Part shown: positions 48,925 to 60,829 of the stretch, piece by piece
How positions within the stretch are numbered: position 1 is the stretch's first letter
Layout of the letters: each line of letters begins with the position of its first letter
NCBI GenBank assembly: GCA_003313425.1
Contig: NHZP01000033.1
Span: forward strand, 310,001 to 374,000
Direction of reading: 5' to 3'
DNA length: 64,000 nucleotides
Source: Pseudopyrenochaeta lycopersici
Lineage: Eukaryota > Ascomycota > Dothideomycetes > Pleosporales > Pseudopyrenochaetaceae
Made by a program: the position numbers and the translations under genes
Notes under the pieces: generated by a model
What the model was told of the DNA's origin: nothing
The model's database searches: none
Seen by the model: only the letters and a program-made list of their open reading frames with translations

Positions 48925-49430
48925 TTAAGCAGCCTTGTCGAGGAGAAAGTCTTGTACTGACTGATGGACAAAGTAGATTGTATCTTGTCGCAGCGTGAGG
49001 AATGAGCCACAAAGTCCGACAACCTCTCGTATCGATTCCAAGTCATCGGCTTGGTCTTCAAGCTGCTCGACGATTGCCGTCAGCTCGTGCAGCGTGACAG
49101 GCCGGTAAACGAGAGCGACGGAAGCCAGCACCTGCTTGCAGAGTTCAGCATCGTCCGATGTATTAATCTGCTGCATCATCCGCTCGTACAAAGAGTCTAG
49201 TCTAGGAGGAAAGGAGGCGAGCTTCTTCTGCACATTGCGCTTCGCTGTTGTTTCTAAGCTTTGGCATACTAATGCTACCCAGAGAAAGGTGTCGTTTGCG
49301 TTTGAAAGCAGATGGTCCAGCACAGCGTCTTGCGTTCTCTCGTCGTACTTCTTCCGCTGCGCTAAGTCGGACACCTTCTTCTTGATAAATATGCTAACAG
49401 CCGTCGAGACAGTATCAATCCATCCGACTA
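48925..49430 (-). pseudogene. NACHT-NLR fragment (end of NACHT, winged-helix part)
   Basis: An open minus-strand stretch reading STAVSIFIKKKVSDLAQRKK, then ANDTFLWVALVCQSLE, FPPRLDSLYERMMQQI, YRPVTLHELTAIVEQLED and FVHQSVQDFLLDKAA. These are the standard landmarks of the C-terminal half of fungal NACHT domains in STAND-type NLRs. No P-loop, no ankyrin/WD40 repeats and no effector domain are present, so it is a fragment. It lacks RIP stops, unlike its plus-strand neighbour. Confidence 0.75.
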
Positions 49431-49499
49431 CTCACCACTCTGCCACAACCGCATCGCTATCAACATTGAGACCAAGTCTCCTAACGGTGGCAAGGAGCA

Positions 49500-50740
49500 T
49501 GGCGAAGTCCAGCTCTCTATTGAAGAAGACATTCGCGCCATACTCCAGCTTCTCACTTAGACTAAGGACATACGACTAGTATCATTACGAGTCTTAGTAA
49601 TGAGCAGGCCAGAGCTTCATATTGGCCTCGGCTATAAGGAGATGCTAAATAGAACGTACTAGGACCTCGTTCTTTATAAAGTCGCAAAGGACACTATTAA
49701 ACAAGACATACGTCTCTTCTACGAGCACGAGCTTAGTGCAATACGCCAAGCGCGCATGCTATCTATAGACTAGCCAACAACAGACCAGATCTAGGCCCTA
49801 GTCAACCTAGCCATACCATTATTCATCTTTACTACTACCGTGTGCCGATATGTTGGCACGAAAAGAGGTCACCCTAAAGGATATTTAAATAAGGTGCTAC
49901 AGTATCAGAAGTCGACATTCTCACAGCTTGATCGAACGTACCTTCCTATTCTAGAGCAGCTACTTGTTGAGTAGGAAGAGGATGAGAAGGAAGCGTAGCT
50001 ACACGCATTTCAAAGAGTTGTAGGCAGTATTGTTGTTCTAGAGAGCCCGCTCTCTATTAAGTCACGTGCATGCCTACTACAAGTCCCACAGAAAGAGGTA
50101 GAGTGTCGACTAGACGCTTTGCACTCTATCCTTATTGTTCCTAACAATGAAAACATCCCCATTAGGTTGCTTCACTTATCTTTCCGCGACTTCCTTATCG
50201 GTCGCCAAAGACAAGGTAAGAGCCAGTTCTAGGTAGGCGAGAAAGACTCAAAGTGGCCTACGTCAGAACATATGCAGCCTAACAGGACTAGGGGTTCTAA
50301 GGAGTGAGGTCGATAAGAGTATAATTAATAGCAACTTATCACCTAAGTTGCAGTATGCGTGTCGTTACTAGGTCAGTCATCTTAAGCAGAGTCAGCAAGA
50401 TATTGCTGACGGAGACACAACGCATCTTTTTCTCCAGAAGCATCTTCTGCATTGGCTCAAAGCTATAAGCCTTATAGGAGAGTTAAGCAGATATATTCAC
50501 TTCCTTAACAACCTTCAGGCTCTTGTAGCTGTAAGATCTTTCTAGAAGTTCTTTCCTTGTGCTACGCTAACGTGCACTACAGCCATCTACAAGGACAGTT
50601 TTAAGTTTTCTTCTAGACGCCAAGCGATTCGTACTACGGTTCCAGTCTATATTAGCAGATGCTCCATTGCAGCTATATTGCTCTGCACTTGTGTTCGCGC
50701 CAGAGATGAGTTTAGTACGGCAAATTTCTGAGAAGCCACA
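49500..50740 (+). pseudogene. Second NACHT-NLR fragment, RIP-damaged
   Basis: Plus-strand frame with VSLRVLVMSRPELHIGLGYK, then DIRLFYEHELSAIRQARML, FIFTTTVCRYVGT, KSTFSQLDRTYLPILEQLLV, VVLESPLSI and RLLHLSFRDFLIG: the sensor to winged-helix part of a NACHT NLR. TAG stops replace Gln/Trp codons. After about 50290 the frame shifts repeatedly, though remnants of the following helical region can still be read. P-loop and repeats are missing. Confidence 0.75.
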
Positions 50741-51022
50741 GGAAGTTAACTCTGTCTGGTGAGAAGGCCACCGCGGTGACCCACAGCGAACTGGCTCTTT
50801 GTTTGATGGAATACGTTATAAGTAACAGATACAGCTTATATTCTCAAAACAGTGTAATATCATTGATGCCCTCTGGCTTATGACCACAGCCCCTCATAAA
50901 AAAAAAGATAGAAAGAAGTCGTACCTATTCTCTTTGCCCCTAGCAAATAGCCCAAGACTATTAACCAATTTGCCAGCTACATCATACCATTTCCTTTAAT
51001 CCTCAACCATCAAGATCCCTAC
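50741..51022. other. Intergenic
   Basis: No gene seen; likely the 3' flank of the minus-strand surface-protein gene. Confidence 0.4.
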
Positions 51023-52267
51023 TTATTTCTTAGGTTGCACACTCACATGCTCCGGCTGGCTATCCAAACCACTTCCATCAAGCTCACTCGAAAACGGCCT
51101 GACCGTCTCACTTGTATGCTTGAACATCCCAGGCTGCGCAGGCCATTGCTGCGGACTCGTCGGCGGATTCGGCGCTTGACCAATATGCAAATCATATTGC
51201 TGCTGATTCTGCCATTGCTGTATTGTGGACGCACCATATGGACCGGGAGATGTGGAACTGTGGGAAATGGGTGATTGTGGGGGCACGTTGGCGTCGTGCT
51301 TCGAGACGCCGAAGGGAACAGCGCTAAATGATTCTTGGTGTTGCTGCATAGGCGGTGGATAGTATTGAGGAGGGCCTGGTGAGTAGGGCGGTTGTGGGTG
51401 GGAGGCTGATGCTGTTGGAAGACCTCCTCGTTCAGACTGAGCCTGGGCGTTCTTCCTGCGTCTCATGAAGAACCAGGCAAGCGCGCCGATAAGAGCGATT
51501 CCGACGATGGGTCCAACGACTGCACCTGCAATCCATGCTTTGCTTTTCTTCTCAGATGATGGTGGGAGAATTGGAGTTGGAGGAGTTGGGGTAGGAGCCG
51601 GGGTAGGAGTCGATGGTTCTAATCGTGATCAGTTAGTGCTGCTCGTGAGTCCTAGTGTACAAGAGAGAAATACTCATACCTTTTGGAGGAGGTGTAGAGG
51701 TCGCAGGTTTAACTCGATAATAGCTCCAAAGAATGGTATCGCCGCCACAGTTGATCAGGGTTAGAGGTTCCGTATCTCGATCATTCTCATACATATACCC
51801 TGTATTGCAAATACTGTACTGAAGGTCTTCGGATGATGTGTAGATGGAAGAACTAGCACAAGATGGTCAATTAAATTTGCTCTACTATCACTGCAATTTT
51901 TAAGTGGAACATACCAAGCCCTAGACGTCCTATATGTCGACCCAGATCTAGTAGCAGACCAAATGATGGATTCTCCAGAAATGCAACCAAGGAATCTGTC
52001 AGTTGCTGCACAAGCTCCGTCAGTAGTAGCGCAGCAACCCCAGTAACTGGAAGCCTCGTTGTATACGGAACCAATATCGCATTCTTCAGACGTAAAAGTT
52101 CCATCATTCATAACCCATCCAATGAACCGGTCATTATTCTGCTTTCTCAAGAGCTCGATATTAGGTCCAGGAGTGATGGTCGCGTCTACGGTAGAAGACG
52201 TAGGCGCGAGCTTTGCCGCAAAACTGCCCAAGAAGAGCGCTGAGCATATCACAAGTCGTGCGAACAT
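51023..52267 (-). CDS. Secreted-domain/TM surface protein with proline-rich tail
   Basis: Minus strand, exons 52267-51915, 51852-51680, 51618-51023; introns 62 and 61 nt, donors GTATGT and GTATGA; 373 aa. A signal peptide (MFARLVICSALFLGSFAAKL) leads into a Cys-rich ectodomain with GWVMNDGTFTSEECDIGSVY and WGCCATTDG, then SICNTGYMYENDRDTEPLTL. A Ser/Pro/Thr stalk, one TM at about residues 203-226 (GAVVGPIVGIALIGALAWFF), an MRRRK stop-transfer and a Gln/Pro-rich cytosolic tail follow. This is the plan of fungal wall-stress-sensor-like surface proteins; a sensing role is inferred. The second exon's frame is fixed by restored Cys spacing. Only intact gene in the right 50 kb. Confidence 0.85.
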
Positions 52268-53125
52268 GGTAAAGGATGCCCGAGGCAGGAACGCACAGTA
52301 TTAATAGAGTACTTCTTACAGTGTATTTAAACAGTAGAAGAGAAGAGAACGAGCCGATAGGGCTTTCTGAGTTAAAAGGCTCGTGGGAGGGGGTGGGGAG
52401 GCCAATTAGAGCTTTCTACTCTCCTCACACCCTCAAGCTCGATGTGTGGGCGTAGACTTTACTTGGATGCCAATTCCGGTGCGGTTCGTTTCGAGGTTAC
52501 TGGACGAGTGTTGGCTGCTCGCCGCCATGGCGCCTTGCCAAGTGGGCTGACACGCCTCACTGCCCAAGTCGATGCAGCTAGGCTTGGTATCGTTTTTGCT
52601 GGTCTTTGCACAACTCCGATGTGAAGCTGCTATGATTGTTTCTTTTCTTACGCTCCGTCTGTTGCTGACCGTGTCCTTAACTACCTTGTCCTTGGCGCTA
52701 GGCTTGTATTATTCAACAACTAAGCATCTGAACTGGATTTAGCTTATTAAGATTTTCTCTTTGGCGAGGCATTACTATAGCACTCTACTTATACTTCCGC
52801 AAGTGCAGTCTTGGGAAAATAAGCGTAGATGATTTGCGGGATGGGGGTTCAGCCCGTTCAGCCCCGCGGGCATCCTGACTAGTGCACAAACTCTAAACCC
52901 TTCACGAGTGCCAGTGGGCACCTAAACATTTTCGCAGTGGAGACCGAGTTCAGTATCCGCGTCGCCAACTCGTCCCGCAAGAGGCAAGAGTGCGCACGTG
53001 CACTTACTGCGGCTGGCCCGTCTCTTGGCGGACTTCACTTCGAAGGGGCTCGTTTTTTTTTGAGCGAACTAGCGGTGGTTTGCCAAGGTGCGCTAGTCTT
53101 AGGATGCGATCGCTGTTTGCTGGCA
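52268..53125. other. Upstream flank and unassigned sequence
   Basis: Promoter side of the surface-protein gene to about 52440, then unrecognised sequence that may be the 3' part of the transposon at 53126-54544. Confidence 0.35.
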
Positions 53126-54544
53126 TTAGAGAGACATAGGAAATTGGCTAAGAACACTTACGATCTGCGAGATCCTCTGCAAGAATTCCCCTGAAGTTGT
53201 ATAAGGATAGCCGCCCTCTTTCTCTCGAAAACCTATAACCAATGTGACGTCGACGCCCAGCTCTCCATATTGGTAAACTTTGTTCTCTATTCCGCGCAAT
53301 CGTTTCTTTAACTGTTTGTTTCGGTCTCTGGCTGACTGCTCCGCTATCGGCAATAGTGAAGGAGTCTTCTTTTGAACCTGCGCTAGCACTTTTTGTGGTT
53401 GGAATGGGAAAATAGCCGTAGCTGCGAATGCGGAGCGGATATTCTCAAACGTAAGCGCCATTCCCCATGCCTCATGAAAAATCGGCCAAAAGGTGCGTTT
53501 GGTAACTCTTGAGAAACCATAAGAGCGCTGGATTAGCTGGTCAATGCCTATTGAATACGCCTTTGCAAGTGGCGTAAAGATGCTGACGTCAAGTGGTTGT
53601 AGGCGATGCGTTGAGTGAGGAGGGAGGATTGCGAGGATAATATTGTGGCTATCGCAGAAATTGATAAAGCGAAGATTGACATGGCTTGAGTGACCATCGA
53701 GGATAAGGAGACGTCTTGAATTGCCTGCCTTTTGTCTTGTATGAGGCTCGAAGATCTTAGTTAGCCACGAGAACCCTAGTTCCTCGTTAGTCCAGCCTTT
53801 CTTCGAGACGGCGAAATACGCTTGCTCTGATGATGAATCAAAGTCTTCGAGCCATACATCTTGAAGATCTCCTGACTCTGATTGATATATTAGGCCAGGT
53901 AGGAGCGCTGTACCATCGGCACAAATGCAGGCGAGGAGAGAGATAAATTCACGGCTTCCATCCTGCTTTACCCCTAGAACCCGCTTGCTACGAATGTATT
54001 TGATTGAAACAATACGTTTCATAGCAGGGCAGATGCCTAGGAGGAAGCCCTTCTCATCAAAATTGTATGTACTGCCGGGGCGGATATGGTATTTCTCAAT
54101 TATCTCGCCTAGAGTAATGTTAGTATTATGCTCTAAGTAAGCTATAGAGAAAGAAGTTATAAAGATACTCTCTTACATTTTGGAAGTAATGTTCAAAATA
54201 TGCCGAATTATCAGCGGCTTGACAAGTTTTGTTAGTAGGGCGAAGGTAGATGCTGGAAATACGCTGAGAATAGCGTTTTTTGAAGCGTTCTACCCAGCGC
54301 TCGCTGATAGGCTTATGCACGATCTCTATCTCCAGTATCCGAGGTGTAGGAGTCAACCCCTGGAGGGTAAGCTTGTCAATATAATCCAGCAATACCTCTG
54401 GTGTATAGAGACTGCTTGCTCTCTAGGTATGCGTTCGCCTTTGAAGCGCATTGCGAGCGTCACACGATTAACATTGAACTGCTTTGCAGTAGCATTGAAA
54501 TTAGGCTTCTTTTGCGAGCGTAACGCATAAAGTACTTTCTCCAT
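53126..54544 (-). pseudogene. Fot1/pogo-like DDE transposase, frame-broken
   Basis: Minus strand. An N-terminal helix-turn-helix (KPNFNATAKQFNVNRVTLAM) is at 54544-54400. A CENP-B-type region (TPTPRILEIEIVHKPISERW, VERFKKRYS) follows in a second frame, 54392-54150. The catalytic domain is back in the first frame, 54090-53126: YNFDEKGF (first Asp), LLILDGHSSHV (second) and PPHSTHRLQPLDVSIFTPL (third), all three present. Two frame breaks (near 54400 and near 54150, the second with intron-like signals including TACTAAC) make function unlikely. No RIP load comparable with the LTR elements. Terminal repeats were not found. Confidence 0.8.
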
Positions 54545-55973
54545 ATCTTAGTTATTCGCCATGCTATATAATTTTAAAGTTAGTGTGTAGGTGCAGCGCT
54601 AAGTGCTCGCAGAGTGTTAGTGCACGTTCGGTGTCGGATTACGTTAATAGTAAGCGGGCTAAGCCGTTAGGCATGCTCAGCTCCTCTAAGCACCTATTTT
54701 TCTATAATTACTAAATTTTAATTATTATATTGTATGGACATTTTACTGCGACAGGAGCGACTCTTAGCTGCGTAGCTGGATGTTCCTGTCTGCATATGCT
54801 TGCCGCGCGCTCGCTTATTTCGCGCTGTGACTAGCTACACTAGGCATATGACAACCAAACTTGCATCATGCAGATATTGTTCAGCCTAACACTGCCCCTC
54901 TGCTCGCTAACTTCCGCAACAACCTTTACTTTTCTCTAAGCTCCTTATAAATTATATAGAGTAGTTTACTATAGGTAGATTAGCAACTCTACCAGCACCT
55001 ATTAGCGACCTAGTCTGTACAAAGCTATTACTACAGTATAAGGCCTCTAAGAGATACTAACTAGTATCGCAGCAAGATCTTTAAGTATAGAGAGCGCTCG
55101 TACACGAAGACAATATTCTAAGGGTTCCTCTATTAATTCCTTATAGCACTACTACAGCATAACAAGACTAGTCTAAGTTAATAATTTAATAACCTTAATA
55201 ACTACATTATAGCCTATGTATTATCTTTCTAATCTAGGCCTCAGGCGACTTATTAACTCTTAAAATATTCCTACTGCTAACTGCAGGACCTTATTAATAT
55301 TCCTCTACCTAGCAAAGGATTAGGCTAGCTGCTCTTCCTAGGTAGTTACCTCCCTAGCTCTTAGATAGCTAGTACTAAAGCCTTATTACAAATGCTATTT
55401 AGATATTTACTAACTTACAAATAGTAAGTTACTACCTGTATCTCTCTATTAGGGTCGCAAGATATAAGATATATCTATACCTACCTTAAGAGTTAATTTA
55501 GGCGCCTTCTATAAAGTAGCTTAGATAATTTTTAAAGAGATATCTCTATAACATGTCTTATACAGTAATTATATCTTTTATATTAGAAGCGTGCTAATTA
55601 TATTACTACTTTAAGTCTATAGGGGCGACGTATAGCATTACCCTAGAATTCTTCCTAAGATATATTTACCTGTAGCAATCTTTACAGGGCGCTATTCTGT
55701 ATACTATTCCTATATTACCTTCTGTAGTCTTACAAGTAGGGATAGCACTCTAAATTAATACTTATAGCTACTCTATGCTCCCCCTTAGCAATCTTTCCTT
55801 ATTATTAAGGCGAGATTTCCTACCTAAGAGTGTCTTTTAAAATCCTAGCATCTTAACACTAACCCCTAGTAGCGCTTATGTTTATAGAATTTCGTAACTA
55901 GAGGACTCGTAATTTCTTATTAAGCAGGATATTTCATTAACATCAAGTCAGATAGTAAAGGGTAGACAGGTTA
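54545..55973. other. RIP-degraded DNA, unassigned
   Basis: AT-rich from about 54890. Translatable scraps on the plus strand but no recognisable domain. Confidence 0.4.
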
Positions 55974-56178
55974 TGTTAGGGACTGTTGGTAGAGGTCGAG
56001 GTTAAGTGATATGGGATAGTATTAAGACTAATCCTTAACCTCTACTTAGAGGGGGTAGCTCTCGTTTATATACTAGCCCGTCTCTAGTGTAGTCCTAAGC
56101 CTTTCCAGGCTCTATCTGGTATGGGTCCAAGGGCCCTCCGCTGGGTCGTCCCCCGCTAGGTCTGGTGTGTTCGTGACA
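55974..56178. repeat. Solo LTR, 205 bp
   Basis: TGTTAGGGAC...TTCGTGACA with target duplicate GGTTA (55969-55973, 56179-56183) and TTTATATAC as TATA candidate. No RIP damage. Confidence 0.88.
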
Positions 56179-56391
56179 GGTTAGTTACAGAGCGTGCGCC
56201 GCATTTCCGTTCCCGCTGACAGGAAGATACCAGCAATCTTATAGTCAGATATTAGTAGTAGGGACTTATCATAGAGTACAGAGTTCCACTAATTCATTAA
56301 GCATCTAACAGCTCGTTCTAAAACAGGTCTTCTGTCTATACGTTTCATAGCTGGGGGGTGTCTAGGGCTAAACACAGAACTTCGACATTCT

Positions 56392-56664
56392 TTGCCAACT
56401 CTCGCTCAGGGCCGCGTCAACCCTAACCTTGCTAATGATGGCTCTCTCGTTCAGTCAGCCAGCCACCTGCCATCAGAATGCCATCTGTTGCTCGACCACG
56501 CAATCGCAGCCTTGGATCCAATGTATGCCCTGTCACCAGTCTTCAGGTTTTGTGCTGCCACGTCGAGCCAAGCTCTTGCTAGAATCACGAAACGATATGA
56601 GATTATCAGCTCTACCCTTTGGGATCCGAAGCTGACGTCTATCCCTTCGTGGCGGACATCCTAG
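56392..56664 (+). pseudogene. Gene fragment, possibly CorA-like family
   Basis: The frame contains HLLLDHAIAALDPMYALSP followed by FRFCAATSSQALARI, reminiscent of the central DPLYxLxPLFRFxAxSExQFLN block of fungal CorA-like hypothetical proteins. No ATG, no TM segment, too short to be a gene. It runs into the 46-bp palindrome at 56641. Confidence 0.3.
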
Positions 56665-56759
56665 TGTGCCGGAACTGACCAATCAATCCCTGACTTTTCG
56701 CATTTCTCGCAAGTTGATTGGTCAGTTCCGGCACACTAGGATGTCCGCCACGAAGGGAT
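56641..56759. repeat. Perfect 46-bp inverted repeat, 27-nt loop
   Basis: Arms 56641-56686 (ATCCCTTCGTGGCGGACATC...) and 56714-56759 are exact reverse complements; the loop is 56687-56713. Partial complementarity continues just outside. Confidence 0.95.
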
Positions 56760-57285
56760 GTACGTTATTACACCTCAATGCGCAACTCACAAAAGCGATT
56801 CAATAATTCTAAAAAAAAAACAGAGCTGCTCGTGTACATATCAATCTACCTTTTAGAGTCACCGTAGTATATTTGCACGACGTTGTGGTAGTATACATAG
56901 GGCTAACCAAATAAGCTCCTGTTGCGCCGCATCTAGAAAGCCGTCACGCGGTTGACAAAATTCCCCGCACTCCCAAAAGTCATCTTTTATCAGCTTAGAT
57001 ATCTACGCAACAACAAAAGATAATCCTGAAATTCTACTGTACATCATAGAGCATTACTTATGGTACCGTCCTAGCTTTACAATTATTAACTAAAAGGTGT
57101 TGTTGTAGGTTAATCATGCGTTGCGCAGACACCTGCATTGGTGTTCGCTCCAATCTTGGCGTGTTTTTGGTGAGATTGGACGTTTTGGCAGTGCGGCGAT
57201 TTTTGTCAACCGCGTGGCCGTGAAGCTCTCAACACCAAGCTAGGCACGGGCCACTATCACCAAAAACGCTCCCAGAACTTCAACT
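56760..57285. other. No gene; several imperfect inverted motifs
   Basis: GCGTGTTTTTGGTGA near 57158 and TCACCAAAAACGC near 57256 are inverted. Possible end sequences of the Tc1-like remnant, not proven. Confidence 0.35.
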
Positions 57286-58104
57286 TCAAGCATCCTCATC
57301 TCCATCCTCTACAACGCTGCTCGACGCGTCATGTACCAATTTCTCGCGGATTTTTTCCTCTCTTTGCTTACAACGTTCTACTCGCCTCCAGTTACGATCT
57401 GTGAGTCCCTGGTAGGTGCTTTGCCATTCTTTTGCGGCGTTCTGAAGCGTGAAGAACCAGCCAGGTGGGAGCAGGAAATGATTGACCCACAACTTCAAGG
57501 TATCATCGGAGGGCGCCATAAGCATGTTTATATTCATTGCCCCATCATTAACAACGCTCTTGTACATATTATCAATGCCTTCATTGTATGTTGGGTGCTT
57601 CAGCTTGAACCTGAAGACTGTCCTCTGCCAATTGAAGCCATGCCAATCCGCAGCAAACTTAAGTCGTAAAATTGCTGTAGGTCTATTAATTTTTGGTCTG
57701 CGCTTTGCTCTAAACTTTGTGTAATCCAGCTTTAAGGAGGGTACGTTGAATAGTCTTCTTTGATACATGGGGGTAGCTTCATTAGCTTCCTACATCCCGG
57801 CCTCTTTAAGGAGCTTGCGATACTTAATTTTTGGGAACTTTCTAGCAAGGCGAAGCAACTTGCGATGATCGCGCCTAGTTAAAATAGGTGGACGGCCCAT
57901 CTGAGGGCGCAAGGTGTTGCTGGTGGTGGCCTCCCATCGTTGTATTGTCTTCTGAACGCAGCGTTGCGAACAGCCAAGAGTCTCTGCGATTTCCTTAGTC
58001 CGCACACCCGCCTCTTTCTGGGCTAGAACATAATTGCGCTGGCTTTCTGATAATTCACCTCCCTGCATTCGTTTACCACTAATCTCTGTGCCAAAAGCTC
58101 TCAT
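57286..58104 (-). pseudogene. Tc1-like transposase remnant lacking the catalytic core
   Basis: ATG at 58104; one frame to 57286 with a single in-frame TAG near 57784. The N-terminus has paired helix-turn-helix motifs (ELSESQRNYVLAQKEAG, TKEIAETLGCSQRCVQKTI, MGRPPILTRRDHRKLLRLAR). Then RPKINRPTAILRLKFA and FNWQRTVF, where Tc1 transposases have W-x-x-VxFSDE. At that point the expected first Asp and the whole DDE region are absent, and an unrelated C-terminal part follows (MLMAPSDDTLKLWVNHFLLP, then a basic coiled stretch and an acidic end). Internal deletion or fusion. Confidence 0.65.
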
Positions 58105-58188
58105 TTTAATGTAGTTATGTTGAGTTGGAGAAGCAGTGCATCTGCGCGTTCGCGCGTTGTTGTTCTGGCACGTGCGCGACGCGAACAA

Positions 58189-59039
58189 ACATACAATGCA
58201 TCCTTGTATCGAAGCGACCCGCGCGGTTGACGCTTTTGCTCACAGAAGGATGCATTTCTGGCAGACGTATGATTGTCATGTAGACATGGCGCTAATCACG
58301 CTGACAAAATTCACGCTTGCCGTCAACCATTACTCCCGCTTACTTAATTACCTTTGATAAGTGTGATCCTACATAATCAAAGTCCAGTATAATACTCCAT
58401 ACTCCCCAAATTGATTTCATGTGAGCTAGTCAATTATGGTTGTGCTGAACTACGGTACAGATCACGAGCGATTCATTGGGTTGGGTATTGTACTGTTTGA
58501 TCAACTAGACGAGCACCCTCATCCTGATCCTCATTATCATTTGTATCCACAGACTATCAAGGCAAAAAGGGCATTCGTCAGGCGCTTAAAAAGCGCCCAG
58601 TGCGTGCCGTGGAGCCCAGAATGTCGCCTAAAAGCAGAAGCGTCTCGAGAGACATGGCCAAATATATAGAAGAGTTACAGTCTAAATCGCCTGCCCTTCG
58701 AGATTGTGACCGCAGACACGTGTCGTCGTTATTCGAGACGGGAGAAATCCTCTCAAAACTCACTGATGGACGTATACGCTCCGTAGTCATGGAGGCGGTT
58801 TTACGCCAGAATTACATACTCTCATTTTCTATCTTTGCGAAGCATATGCGGCTCTTGCATTCTAGAGTGTATATGCCTCTTGGGCTCGTTGTGAATGAAT
58901 ACAGAAAAATATGCTGACTAGTGTGAGCAAGAGCGCGTCAGGATCCGCTGGGATTTTCACGGCGCGAAGGAGTGGCCCCAACCGCTAATGCGTATCCGAA
59001 ACATCTCTGAAAGGCCTAGAGATTCCCGCAGAAATAGAA
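58189..59039. other. Unassigned; open frames on plus strand
   Basis: Frames at 58436-58669 and 58600-58917 overlap. The second (KYIEELQSKSPALRDCDRRH...LRQNYILSFSIFAKHMRLL) may be a remnant of a fungal transposon-linked protein, but I do not recognise it with confidence. Confidence 0.3.
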
Positions 59040-59059
59040 CTAAAACACAGCCTGTTCCC

Positions 59060-59538
59060 ACGTCAGCCCTGTTATAGTGCCACCTGTTCCAGCCCTAGCG
59101 GAAATTACATCTACCTTCTCATACGTTGAACACAATACCTCTACTACCGTTCTACATTCGTGGGGGTCCCGGATATGCGAATTCGCAGTCGCACATTGCA
59201 GACACTTCGCGCCATTGATATAGTCTGGAGACCAAATAGGCACTCCAGCAGGCGTTTGTACAACCTTATCGTCGAGCATATAGAATTCGTTCTTTTTCCA
59301 TGGACATCTTCTCGGAAAGGCTAATAATGCAGCGGTAGCCCTGGACAGCCGCAAACAGCGCTCCAATAGCAGTATTCCCTGAAGAAGCTTCTGTAAGGGT
59401 GTCGCCAAGCTTGATGGTTCCAATACGTTCGGCCTCCTCGACCCTTCGCTTAGCTATGCGATCCCTAGTACAGTTACCACAAACAGTTCGAAGAGACGTG
59501 GCGTAGGGACTAAGCTTACTTAAGAAAGCCACTAGCAT
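59060..59538 (-). pseudogene. Cystathionine beta-synthase/cysteine synthase relic
   Basis: [39 protein letters not shown] and [17 protein letters not shown] match the PLP-fold core of cystathionine beta-synthase (SGNT substrate loop). After a frameshift near 59290 comes TPAGVPIWSP, then VDVISARAGTGGTITGL, the glycine-rich phosphate loop. Only about 140 of ~500 residues remain. The PLP lysine region and C-terminal domain are missing, so it is a dead partial copy. Confidence 0.75.
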
Positions 59539-59949
59539 TAAAGTACTCGAGTTTGGCGCATATCTGAGCCTTGATTTCCGGAGTGTTTGTGATGCGGCTC
59601 AAAAGACCATAGTGGTTTCTCCGACGTATTCAGTGACGTCATTGTGGAGGGATGAACAGATTGGGCTGACGAATGCCATACGTTTTGATGATGAGGGTTG
59701 AGCGGTTCTTTGGTGACAAAGAGGCATCAAATCACGGTCGGTTTCGTATATGCTTGATTCGCCGATACACGCATTTGGTGTCTTCTTGGGACGCCTCTGC
59801 GCCGGCGCTAAGCGAGCTCTACCGAGGTTCCCCCCGTGACGCACCACCCCGCGTAACGCACCATCTGAACACCAAAACTCAGAACTAAATTGAGGCTATT
59901 AAGCCTCACACTATAGCTATTTTCGCAGTTTTTTTTAGTGGAGCGATTT
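59539..59949. other. No supported gene
   Basis: Flank of the enzyme relic. Short direct repeats (GAGGCTATTAAGCCTCACACTATAG-like, trimmed) near 59890-59990 may mark the end of the next transposon. Confidence 0.35.
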
Positions 59950-60829
59950 ATAAGGCCTCAAACTATCTATAGCTACTAGCATTTAATTAGAAGTTTGATT
60001 TTGCGGTCGCCACGTGACTAAACAGGCGGTAGGCCTGATAGAGCACCTGCAGCCTCCTCACCACTACTAGGCCTCGCAACCTGCCTTTTTCTAGTAACAG
60101 CCTTTGCAGCAGTTTTAAGGCTGCTCTTATTTCCTTTTTAGGACAATTTAAGAGCTTGTTTGAGTTGTTTTGCAGCCTTGCGAGCAGCCTGTCTGGCGGC
60201 CCGATCAGCTGCTTACTCTGCCTTTTCCTTCTGCCTTAACAATCTGGCCTCAGCCCTAGCTACTCGCCTTGATTAAACCAACTTAGCCTTAGCCTTCCTT
60301 CTCTCCTCACGATGCCTAGCTGCTTCAAGCTTTTGACGTTACTGCTCCTCCTCCTAGCGAGCTCTAGCCTCCTGGCGATCACGCGCCTCTTTTACTTTCC
60401 TAGGTGACCAGAATACTGCACTACTATGATAGTTCTTATCCTGCTGCAGTAGGAGGACCTTACTCTATTTCCTGCGCTTTCTCTTATAGATAAGGGCGTC
60501 TCTTATAGCTGCTACTTCGTGCTTAAGGATAGACTTTTTAGTGCAGATGTAGTGAAAGATCCTGCTAAGTTTTCTAGTCCCTTTATCCTCGCGATTTTTA
60601 ACAACGTGGCGTACTAGCGCCTCTAGCTCCCTCTAATTCTTAGTACTTAGCTCTAAGGACTTACTATTACTTATAGTTACCTAGATAGCTAGCTTAGCTT
60701 TAAATCTTTTAAAGATAACTTTAGGATTAAAGGGCGATAGGCTAGTTACCTTAAAGGCCTTAAGGATAGTCTCCTTTTTAAATAAGGCTGCCTAGGCTGC
60801 TTTAAAGAAAGGATAGAAGTCTCTTTTAC

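Noticed and set aside
49440..49560. Open minus-strand frame (LSLSEKLEYGANVFF...) between NLR fragments
   Set aside because: The plus strand reads better here as the start of the second NACHT fragment.
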